Positions 10,381 through 19,287 of a stretch of DNA of 64,000 bases are shown here, in pieces. The DNA is from Linnemannia schmuckeri (Eukaryota; Mortierellomycota; Mortierellomycetes; Mortierellales; Mortierellaceae). Position 1 is the stretch's first letter. Each line of letters starts with the position of its first letter. The DNA is taken from assembly GCA_029449235.1 (NCBI GenBank), contig JANATG010000003.1, positions 682,001 to 746,000 of the forward strand, in the 5' to 3' direction. The notes beneath the pieces were generated by a model. The model made no database searches, had not been told where the DNA came from, and saw only the letters and a list, made by a program, of their open reading frames with translations. The position numbers were made by a program, and so were the translations under genes.

Positions 10381-12456
10381 ATGATTTTTGCCTTACCCTT
10401 CTGGGCATCCTCCATTGCTATCACGATCATCAAAATCATCCTCTCAGGTACCATCGGTGCCGTCCTTACTTTTTATGTCAGGTACTGCCAGGACTCTTAC
10501 GCCAACAGCATCCGTTGGTCCCGCATCGGCGGGTTGTACGAAACCACCGCCCTCCTCAAGAACTCATGCCGACAAGTACCAGTATGGAGCAGTATCTTCA
10601 TGGGCTTTATGATATTTGCCAGTTTGTCTACCTTGTTTGTCAGCATCTCCCTCGGTGCTATGATCTCCCGGACTGAAGAGACTGTCGATACTGACCCGAT
10701 CGGTCGGTTAACTGGACAGATGTTGCCCGATAACCCGTTATATTGGACTGGCTGGTCTGTTTTCATGGCGCGGTCTGCCTCCGTGAAAAACACTCTGGAC
10801 TTGACTCTGAACGATACTCGGTTCAATCCAGATCCTCAGGCACAGACTGTCTATACACCACGCACGTATAATTATGAGGCTGCCTGCAATGAAACTGGAG
10901 CAATTCTAACCGATAACGCCACAAGCACAAGAATGCCATTCTCATATCCATCTCCACAAAGCAGCTGCCAGAACATTGTTTTCACAGTCAATGCGGCCAG
11001 TTACATTTGGCACCCCGCCAAAGCGTCTAACCAGCTCGTTTCTCCAGGGGTACACATGGTGGTAGCACCCATGACCTACTTCAGGGGGTTTGCTCAGTTG
11101 GAACCTTCGGTCTGGGGCGTCGGACGCATGACTTGCCTCAGAGCTATTTCAGAACCAGGAACATTCTTGCTTGACTCCCCAAAGGACGGCCTAACCGCAC
11201 TGCCAAGGACTGATGCCACAAGGTGCCAGTACGGTTCTGATGAATCAATTGTCATGTCAGTCACTTACATTGCATTTGCCGTCAATCGCCTTAGCGATTT
11301 TGCCAAAGTAACGACGACCATCTTCGACGATCCAACCAACCTTCCGCTTTTGCAGTCTATGAACACCGCCATCAATAATGAAACCTTTGAAGCCTTCTTG
11401 AACCCAACCAACAGCTCGACCTTAGTCATGCTTACAAGGATATCAGCCAATGCCGACTTTTTGATGTGTTCCTCAATATTCTCCAATCGGACAAGCACTA
11501 TGGGTCTTCTCTGTACCTATGCGTTAACCTCGATGGTCACCGTCAAGCCGCAGTCATGGGATCCCATCATCACCACTGATCTCAAGAGAAATGCAAACCT
11601 CTTTGTTGATACCGACAGCCTGGTCAACGTAAACGATCTCAGCATTTTGCATGCCCCATTGCGGTCGAATAACTCGTCTATTTCAACTGTCTCAGCGGCC
11701 CATTTGCTCAGAGCAACAACCGACGCAACAGAGTACCTCGCCTCCCTCGGCCATAACGTCGTTGTGAACAAGGAAAAAGAGCAAATTTATGTTCTATTCA
11801 ACACTGTCGAGCTCAGGGATGCTTTTGAGGTCTCCACCCCTCTCCTTGTCGTCCTAGGTATCGTTGCTGTAGTGTGCGCGCTTGTGTGGGCGTTCTCTGA
11901 GAAAAAGTACACCGCAGTGTTCAACGGTTCCCTTTATAAAGTTATCTATCAGGAAATTAAGAGTAGAGACGAAATGATGCCAATGCTCATGCACTGCACA
12001 CACGATCCCTTGGCCTTTGAGGGCAACCAGGCGATACCCGATCCGGACGATCAGTCTAATAGATCGTCTCAGGAATATCCCATGGCTGACCTCGGCAATG
12101 GATCGACGGAGCAACCACCAATGCAGCAGATATCGACGCAACAAACACCGGCTCTGGAGGAGTTAATCACTCAGAGTCCATTATCGGCATCCAACGTACT
12201 TGCAACATCCACTTCAACCATCAGCTCCGCTTCCCCTGTCTCCCCTACCCCCTCTGTCATCATCGCTGCCAATTTCTACCACACCGAACCAGCTGCTCAG
12301 TCATCTCCATCAACCAGTCCAATTCTCCCATCATCTCTGCCCTCAAGCCCTCTCGAGCACCACCACAATCTCGTACATACCTCTTCGACTCAAGTCCCTC
12401 CTCTCCACAGTACCACAAACTACTCCAGCCAGGAAATACCATTTCCGTCCACCTAG
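10381..12456 (+). CDS. B2: B-type three-helix membrane protein, 691 aa
   Basis: Single exon. Start chosen at ATG 10381 (MIFALPFWASS), where B1, B2 and B3 align; upstream in-frame codons are not conserved. Seen: helix about 8-34, loop with NSIRWSRIGGLYE (42-54), second helix about 71-94, a middle region of about 390 residues with Cys and many N-x-S/T sites, third helix about 487-505, a membrane-proximal YTAVFNGSLYKVI segment, then a Ser/Thr/Pro/Gln-rich tail of about 170 residues that is probably disordered and cytoplasmic. The layout parallels A2 and A3 but the tail is longer. Paired head-to-head with A2. AATAAA-like sequence lies near 12557. Family not recognised; a cell-surface or endomembrane role is inference only. 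Confidence 0.85.
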   Translation: MIFALPFWASSIAITIIKIILSGTIGAVLTFYVRYCQDSYANSIRWSRIGGLYETTALLKNSCRQVPVWSSIFMGFMIFASLSTLFVSISLGAMISRTEETVDTDPIGRLTGQMLPDNPLYWTGWSVFMARSASVKNTLDLTLNDTRFNPDPQAQTVYTPRTYNYEAACNETGAILTDNATSTRMPFSYPSPQSSCQNIVFTVNAASYIWHPAKASNQLVSPGVHMVVAPMTYFRGFAQLEPSVWGVGRMTCLRAISEPGTFLLDSPKDGLTALPRTDATRCQYGSDESIVMSVTYIAFAVNRLSDFAKVTTTIFDDPTNLPLLQSMNTAINNETFEAFLNPTNSSTLVMLTRISANADFLMCSSIFSNRTSTMGLLCTYALTSMVTVKPQSWDPIITTDLKRNANLFVDTDSLVNVNDLSILHAPLRSNNSSISTVSAAHLLRATTDATEYLASLGHNVVVNKEKEQIYVLFNTVELRDAFEVSTPLLVVLGIVAVVCALVWAFSEKKYTAVFNGSLYKVIYQEIKSRDEMMPMLMHCTHDPLAFEGNQAIPDPDDQSNRSSQEYPMADLGNGSTEQPPMQQISTQQTPALEELITQSPLSASNVLATSTSTISSASPVSPTPSVIIAANFYHTEPAAQSSPSTSPILPSSLPSSPLEHHHNLVHTSSTQVPPLHSTTNYSSQEIPFPST

Positions 12457-13630
12457 AAACAAATCACTTCCCCTCCCTTTGTCAACCCTTGCGACATCTC
12501 TAGTTATCATTCATTGCACTTCCTCCTTCTTTCCCCCTCTTCTTCCTCTTTTCCGGTAATAAAAAGAATTAAAGTCAAAAAGCAAACACGACTCTAGTAT
12601 TTTTTTTTTTTGCTGTTTAAAAAAAAACACTCATTTGCACACCTGCCTTTAATACGGTGGAAGGGGAGAACAGTTAGAAGAAAGGACAGAGGCGACTGCG
12701 ATGGGTGGAATTGTTCATCCTCTCCGTTTCACAGCCACATTTATTGACGCGTCCCGAATTTTTATTTTTTTGGTTATGTTCATTTACCTTTGATCACTGT
12801 CCATATTCTCGCACTCTCTCTCTAACGGTAAAAAAAGGTTGGCCAGTTTTTCTTGTAACTGTCATGTACTTTCTTTTTTCGTGGAAAAAGAAATAAATAG
12901 TGAAAAGAGCTAGGGGAGCGAGAGAAGTTGGGAAGGAATATAATGAATCTATTCTCACCTTGCCACTCTTTCCTTGTAGACAACTATTGCTTTCAATAAA
13001 GAGGCGCATTGATTAGTAAAAGAGTGGGAATGATACGGCTCTGGTTCATACAATACTGACAAAAAAGACCTTGTCAATTTTTAGAACCACTGGATGGTCC
13101 AAAAAATTAAAATTGATTGAAGAAAGAAGGGGTCAAGGGTTTCCCCCTTGTTGTTTTTGATCTGACTAAGGACAGTGGGATAGCAACTGACCATCCCTCC
13201 TCAGAGGAAATGTAAGAGAATATACAAAACAAAAAGATATCTGTTACCACAAGGATTGAGGAGAAGAGGGAGAGAGGAAAGGAAGAGATAGAGTGCAAAA
13301 GCGAAGAAAATGGGGATTAAGAGGCTGGTGCTAGAAGAGGGCAGGAAAAAAGAAAGAGAAGGTCACCCTTGCTTTCGATGATCCATCTCTCCGCTGGCGT
13401 TTATAGCCATGAAAATAGATGTGCCACGACTTGAGAAAATAGCACCAAGAGAAATTAAAAAATTCGTCCCTGTGTATTTTTCTTTCAGCTCACTGACCCT
13501 GTAAGAAATCTCTTAGGCAATTAATAATTTTGTGGTTTCGTCCATCAACATTTTATTTCTTTTTCACTAGAGACAACCAGACTTACGCAGCACCTCATGA
13601 GACCAGCGGATCCTGGGATCCAGAGATGGG
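12457..13630. other. tail-to-tail spacer between B2 and A3
   Basis: No gene seen. It contains the copy (about 12725-12755) of the block at 6950-6990, and a possible relic of the A-type C-terminus just below 13631 (see A3). Confidence 0.5.
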
Positions 13631-15292
13631 TCATTGATACACCGTTGTATTGGTTGACACAATTCGCCGGCCCTCAAACTCGAGCTTTGCAGTGACGAAC
13701 CGATGCAACTCAGGTAAGGCTTTGTCTTCGGGCGGAGCCAACGACTGAGCTACTTGCCAATATAACGAACGCTTGTACCGACCCTCGACCCAATACTCGG
13801 TCGCGGCGCAAAAGAGGAGACAGATGACCATGACTCCGATCATTGAGTAGAATAGTCCGGTTGGGATTTCGTAACCCTTGATGATCTCGACCGTATCGTA
13901 GGCGATGTAAGCCGTGGAGCCCTCCCAATCCAGAATAAAGTTCTGTCCAAGAGATGCGAGGTAGGTGGCCGTAACTGATGATGAATTAAGGATCTTCGGA
14001 ATTGCAAAAGACGGCTTGCCCATTTTGATGTCAGGAAGGTGGTACAGGGTCATCAGCACACTGGCCGTGGGGAACTCAGTTGATATTCCTCCTTCAGGAA
14101 ACCGACCTGTGATATCTGGGTTCGCGGGACGAGGCTTTGTGATCAAGGTATGAGCAACTATGTAGACACACATAATGCGGGGCAGGGCATCTTGGTTGCT
14201 ACCGCTGCACATAAGAGCCGAAACCTCGGTGCCAGCTATCTTGACTTCCATGACGATGACTTGTGCGAGACGATCCAATGATTGACTGATTAGGGTGCCG
14301 TTGTTGACAGATTTCTCCATGCTTGACACAAGCTCATTCTGGGTCTCAAAAATCGTCGTGGCAATAGAATGGAACATCTTGGGTTCTGGCACAGAGAAGC
14401 GGATGCTTGCGACTGCGAGGCTGACCATTTCACCAGAAAGGAGTTGGCACTTGGTCGAGACAGTCAATGGGGCGGAGGAGTGACCGATCCTTGTAGCATA
14501 AACAAGCTGAGGACTTCTGTCGAAAATCGAACAAGGAAATTGATCCTGATATTTCACTCGAAAGAATAAAGAGGGTTCGTCGATGGTTTCCTTTGGCAGC
14601 AAGTTGAATCCCCGTGCGGGTATGACAATCTTGGCTCGACCATTGGATTCCTGAAAAATGGTCATCCCTGTCAGGTTGGTATCCTTGGATGACGGTACGT
14701 AAAGGTTGAGAGTCGCACAACCATCGTCCGTTACAACGCGAGAATTATTACCAAAAGGAGCGGAGACTGTAAAAGCCAACTGATTGCAGGCAAGGTCGTA
14801 CTCGGACAGATGTGGACGATAGCGTTTTGTCGGGCTGGCTCGTGGGATGGCCTTGGTGTTGTTTAGCGCTTTCACCAATACATCTGTCATGCTGTTATCG
14901 TAGGGAATAGGGATGGACCATGCAGGGAGAGTCGTTACAGCGTTGACGTATACAAACTGCTTTGATACTACCACTTCGCGGGAAGGAGTACCTTCCGTCG
15001 TGGCGATATTTGCAAAGGTCTTGACGACAACAAGGATCCCTGTCAAAGCTAAACTTCCGATGAATGTCGCAAGTAGTAACAGCCTCGGTCGTCCTGTTAC
15101 TTTTCGAAATGAATTCCACAGCGCCTTGACCATTTCCAGGACACCGGCCTGCTTGATCCACCGGACACTGTGGGCGTGGTGTCGAACTCGTCGGGAGATA
15201 TGTGCAAGACCAGCCATAAAGGATGCAGCCACCAAGATATCCAGAACAAGAAAGAACAGTTGTATTTCAAAGAATGACCAAGGAAGGAACAT
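13631..15292 (-). CDS. A3: A-type three-helix membrane protein, 553 aa
   Basis: Single exon, start at ATG 15292 (MFLPWSFF) by alignment with A1/A2. Helices at about residues 5-30, 69-90 and near 475-495, HSVRW at about 41-45. The middle region keeps the Cys-bearing YDLACNQ and CATL segments but has diverged from A2, whereas the third-helix region is almost unchanged: 89 nt at 13755-13843 are identical to 7510-7598 of A2. The tail ends VYQ at a TGA where A2 has Arg in MYQRSIPGSQDPLV. The codons after the stop still read PISGSQDPLVS, so A3 has lost about 15 C-terminal residues by a recent nonsense change. Head-to-head with B3. Function unknown. Confidence 0.85.
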   Translation of the reverse strand: MFLPWSFFEIQLFFLVLDILVAASFMAGLAHISRRVRHHAHSVRWIKQAGVLEMVKALWNSFRKVTGRPRLLLLATFIGSLALTGILVVVKTFANIATTEGTPSREVVVSKQFVYVNAVTTLPAWSIPIPYDNSMTDVLVKALNNTKAIPRASPTKRYRPHLSEYDLACNQLAFTVSAPFGNNSRVVTDDGCATLNLYVPSSKDTNLTGMTIFQESNGRAKIVIPARGFNLLPKETIDEPSLFFRVKYQDQFPCSIFDRSPQLVYATRIGHSSAPLTVSTKCQLLSGEMVSLAVASIRFSVPEPKMFHSIATTIFETQNELVSSMEKSVNNGTLISQSLDRLAQVIVMEVKIAGTEVSALMCSGSNQDALPRIMCVYIVAHTLITKPRPANPDITGRFPEGGISTEFPTASVLMTLYHLPDIKMGKPSFAIPKILNSSSVTATYLASLGQNFILDWEGSTAYIAYDTVEIIKGYEIPTGLFYSMIGVMVICLLFCAATEYWVEGRYKRSLYWQVAQSLAPPEDKALPELHRFVTAKLEFEGRRIVSTNTTVYQ

Positions 15293-16520
15293 GCTCGAAG
15301 GGTTTGCGATGAATAGGGAAGAGTTAGGTGATGTGAGGGCTATTAAGGAGAAGGACAAGGACAAAGGTTGAAGAGAGAAAGAACGTTGTGAATGAGATAA
15401 GATATTTTGCGGTATGTTTGAGGTGAAGGGAACGAAGGAAAGAAAAAAGAAGCTAGAAAGCACACACAACGAAAGAAAAAAAACGATGATCATATCCTAT
15501 TTGCTGGAAGTGTGTTTTGATAGATTACCATGGCAAGTACTCGTCTCTTTCGATTTTGCTCACAAACTTTTGGGTTGTTTTTTTTGTTTGTTTGTTTGCC
15601 ATGCACTCAGAAACGAAAATTGAGAGCATTTTTTTCTACCAGGCAAAAACAAAAAGAAAAAAACAACACCAAAGGCACAGCATGTCGACTGAATTCCGGG
15701 TTCATAGACCTTTTTCAGTTATTTGACAGTGAACTTGGAGGACATATAGAAAAAATGCCTTTCAGGAGTTTGCTCGTTTTTTTGGATTAGATTGAGTTCA
15801 GGTAGGAAAGAGAACATAAGTCTTCTCGTAAAAAGTTGGAGTGCGCGTTAGTTTGTTGTTAAACCGAAAGAAAAATAAATTTTGTAAAACTGAATCTACC
15901 ATTAGACCATGCTAGATGCTCGCTTTATCATCCTCAACATTCATTTGTGTGCAAAGAATGGCGCAGTCGATCATTGGCATGCAACATGCTCTCAAATAAA
16001 CAATTGCTTTACTGGGTCATGACAATGCCTATTTTTTCTGTGAGGCCACATTTCTCGAAAGCAATAACAAAACATAAACACCATACCATGTTTTCCTCGC
16101 CAGGCATGGATGGATCCATTGCGATCATTGGCTGATGCCTCACCATGTCCCACCTACATGCCTCATTTCGTTTCATTCCTTACGGCAAAGTAATCTTGAC
16201 AAAGTAATATGTATGAAGGTGGCGAAGACAAATGGATAACGATAATGTCCCTTGGTGATTTCGCTTCTTCGAGGCGATACTTCATGTGCCTGTGGCCGTG
16301 GTAATGACTCGCAGTCTTGTCTCCACGCCGATGCCCCGCCTTCAATAATCGTCTCTCATGAGATTCGGCGCTTTTTAGCATAATGCTCTCAATCTCAGAA
16401 AAATTGAGGGGCGAGAGAGGCAGAGGCGGAGAACATGTACACCGGGTCATTCTCCCTTTGCTTTTCTTTCCACTCTTTCCTTACCTCTCCATTTACCTCT
16501 TCCTTGCCACTTATTTCTCC
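15293..16520. other. divergent spacer between A3 and B3
   Basis: Shared upstream region of the third pair. Blocks 15947-16025 and 16157-16230 are copies of 9711-9788 and 9918-9992. No gene seen. Confidence 0.55.
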
Positions 16521-18704
16521 ATGATATTCTCAGTACCTTTTTGGGTCCCCTCCCTTGTCATCGCCATCATCAAAATCATCCTCTCTGGTACCATCGGAGC
16601 GATCCTCACGTTCTATGTCCGATACTCGAGCGACGTTTACGCCAACAGCATCCGTTGGTCTCGCATTGGTGGACTGTACGAAACGACTACTCTTCTCAGG
16701 AACTCTTACCAAAAAGTGCCAAAGAGGAGCTGCGCCATTATGGCCGCTATGATTTTCGCCAGCGCTTTCACATTGTGCGTCACTATTTTCCTCGGCGCAT
16801 CGGTCTCTCGTGCGGACATGGCAGGCGACACAACCTCAGCTGGGATTACCACTGGACAGCTTCCTCCTGCAAACCCCTTATTTTGGACCGACTGGAATAG
16901 TTTCATGGAAGCAGACGCCACGATGAAGGACACTTTAGAACTGCTGCTCAACGATACTCGGTTCAATCACAATCCTAATTCCCGGGCAGTATATACACCG
17001 CGCAAGTATGGTTATGAGGTTCCCTGCGATGAGATGGGAGTCGGACTTGGCATCGACAACGAGGACCTATCCTTCGTCTACCGCTCTCCTAACGACAACT
17101 GCAAGATGGTATTTGTGATATTACCGCTCTCCATTCTCAAATGGGATCCAAAGCAAGCGTCCGACCGGCTTATCTCTCCAGACGTACATATGGCGGTCGC
17201 TCCAATGTTTATGGTCGATAATGAACGCAAGGAACTAAAACCCGTAGTCTCTGCATTCAACAGCAGATATTGTTTGGTGTTCGATCAATCTGAATCATTT
17301 TTCGGTTCTACCTTTCCCAAAGATGGATTGACCTCGCTGCCTCGGACAGATGCCGCAAGGTGCCAATTTGGTTCTGACGACTCTTTGGTCATGGCTGTCA
17401 CAAATATTAAGTTCGCCGTTAACTATCTCGACAACTTTGACAAAGTATCAGCCTCGATCTTTGACGACCCCTCCAACCTTCCTCTTTTACAGCCCATGCG
17501 CACTGCCATCAACAATGGCACATTCCTAAATCCTTCCAACAACTCAACTCTAGTCATTCTCACAAAAATGTCAACCAATATCGATCTCCTGATGTGTGCC
17601 TCGATATTCCCGACAAGCACCACAGGCACTATGGGTCTTCTCTGCACCTACCTGGTGGTAGCAACTATCACAACCAAGCCGCAGCAGTGGGACCCCGCCA
17701 TACCGACTATCCTTAACCCAAAAATGTATGCTCCCTTCAATGCCGTCACCATAACCAACCAGAATGAGATCAGCATCCGTCATATGTCCTCCAGATCAGG
17801 AAATACCGGAGACACCTTCTCGGCAGCGCACCTGCTCAAGGCAACGACCGATGCAACAGAGTACCTCGCCTCTCTCGGACATAACGTCCTCATGGACCAG
17901 AAGGCGGAGCAGCTGTACATTCTCTTCGAGATTGTTGAGTTCAGCGATGCGTTCGAAGTCCCCACCCCTCTCCTCATCTTTCTGCTTGTCGTTATTTTGA
18001 TGTGCATTGTTGTTTGGGGCTCCGCTGAAAAACTTTACACACCGATCTTCAACGGATCCCTCTATAAGGTTATCTTTGAGGAGATCGAGTCAAAGGACAA
18101 GAAGACGCCCATGCTCATGGACTGCACACATGACTCCTTGGCATTTGAGGGTTACCAGGTGATTCCCGATCTAGAAGAGCGATCAGGTCGATCATCTCAG
18201 GAATATGCCATGGTTGCTCGGGGCAATGGATCAAGGGAGCAGCCACCCATCCGACAGACGTCAGTGCTTCAGTCACCGATACAGCAATCGTCCATGCTGA
18301 GGGATAATCCAGCTCAAAGACAAGTTCTGCCTCCAATGGGTCCTGCTGCATCGACCATCGCCATCATCCCTGCTTCTCCTGCCTCCCCTGCCTTCCCTGT
18401 CTTCCCTATCGCCACTTCTGTCTCGCCAACCCATGTCGGAGCAAGCCCTTTGCCAACGTTTTCGACCAGACCGATCATTTCACCGTCCCTCACATCAAGA
18501 CGTTCGCCTTCTCAGGACTCACATGCAGCTCTTACACCCGTTATCCCATTAAGGCCTTCTAATTACAATCACAACAATCTAGCACGCGCCCCATCAGTTC
18601 AAGTCTCTCCTCTCCTTCACATTACAGCAAACCATGCAAACCAGGAGGCACCATCCTCATTCCCACACCTTTCTCAATCCATTTCTCAACTCAATCATTC
18701 TTAA
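16521..18704 (+). CDS. B3: B-type three-helix membrane protein, 727 aa
   Basis: Single exon. ATG 16521 (MIFSVPFWVPS) matches the B2 start; the open frame above it to 16383 is not conserved. Helix about 8-34, NSIRWSRIGGLYE loop, second helix about 72-94, middle region with conserved CQFGSD, LLCTY and ATTDATEYLASLGHN segments shared with B2, third helix about 483-503, then FNGSLYKVI and a Ser/Pro/Thr-rich tail of about 190 residues. The AAYLASLGQN-like motif before the third helix also occurs in the A proteins, further evidence that A and B share an ancestor. Tail-to-tail with the DUF3712 gene at 19288. Function unknown. Confidence 0.85.
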   Translation: MIFSVPFWVPSLVIAIIKIILSGTIGAILTFYVRYSSDVYANSIRWSRIGGLYETTTLLRNSYQKVPKRSCAIMAAMIFASAFTLCVTIFLGASVSRADMAGDTTSAGITTGQLPPANPLFWTDWNSFMEADATMKDTLELLLNDTRFNHNPNSRAVYTPRKYGYEVPCDEMGVGLGIDNEDLSFVYRSPNDNCKMVFVILPLSILKWDPKQASDRLISPDVHMAVAPMFMVDNERKELKPVVSAFNSRYCLVFDQSESFFGSTFPKDGLTSLPRTDAARCQFGSDDSLVMAVTNIKFAVNYLDNFDKVSASIFDDPSNLPLLQPMRTAINNGTFLNPSNNSTLVILTKMSTNIDLLMCASIFPTSTTGTMGLLCTYLVVATITTKPQQWDPAIPTILNPKMYAPFNAVTITNQNEISIRHMSSRSGNTGDTFSAAHLLKATTDATEYLASLGHNVLMDQKAEQLYILFEIVEFSDAFEVPTPLLIFLLVVILMCIVVWGSAEKLYTPIFNGSLYKVIFEEIESKDKKTPMLMDCTHDSLAFEGYQVIPDLEERSGRSSQEYAMVARGNGSREQPPIRQTSVLQSPIQQSSMLRDNPAQRQVLPPMGPAASTIAIIPASPASPAFPVFPIATSVSPTHVGASPLPTFSTRPIISPSLTSRRSPSQDSHAALTPVIPLRPSNYNHNNLARAPSVQVSPLLHITANHANQEAPSSFPHLSQSISQLNHS

Positions 18705-19287
18705 ACCCTTATTTCAAGCTTTTTTTTTTTTTTTGGAAAAGATCACAGTCTCGTCTCCTTGCTTTGTCTTTCACCACGGCAACACCAACGCATAAATAAA
18801 TGCATATATTGAACATGAGCCATGCCATGCCCCGAACTTTAATCCTAACTCTTCTTTTTTTTTTTTTTTTTTGCTCCCTCCACAACGTCTTTGCTGAAAA
18901 GCCTTCTGGCCTCAAAAAAGCCCCTCTCTTTCTTTCAAGGTAGCTGAGAAAGAACACAAACAAAGAAGAAAAGGAAGTCTTTGAGAGATCTCCTGTTAGT
19001 ACACGCTTGATGTGGTCTCTCTGAGGAAGAAGACTGGAATAAAAAAAAAGTTGTCGACGATTTGGTTCAAATTTTGGTACGCCCAACGGACAATTCAGGT
19101 CCCGCCCCTCGTCTCATCTTTTCCCACGATCGCATTTCCAACACTCCGCACTCCAGCGCTTCTTTTTTCTTTGTGCCGCAAAAGCAACAACGAAAAAAAA
19201 AAAAAAAACAGCAATCAAAGGGTAGAGGAGCTGGTTACTTTTATTACTCCTTCAATCAAGTATCTCTTATTTTTTTCTTTGTATCTA
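18705..19287. other. tail-to-tail spacer, no gene seen
   Basis: Between B3 (+) and the DUF3712-type gene (-). AT-rich with T-runs at about 18721 and 18856 and an A-run at about 19195. Confidence 0.5.
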
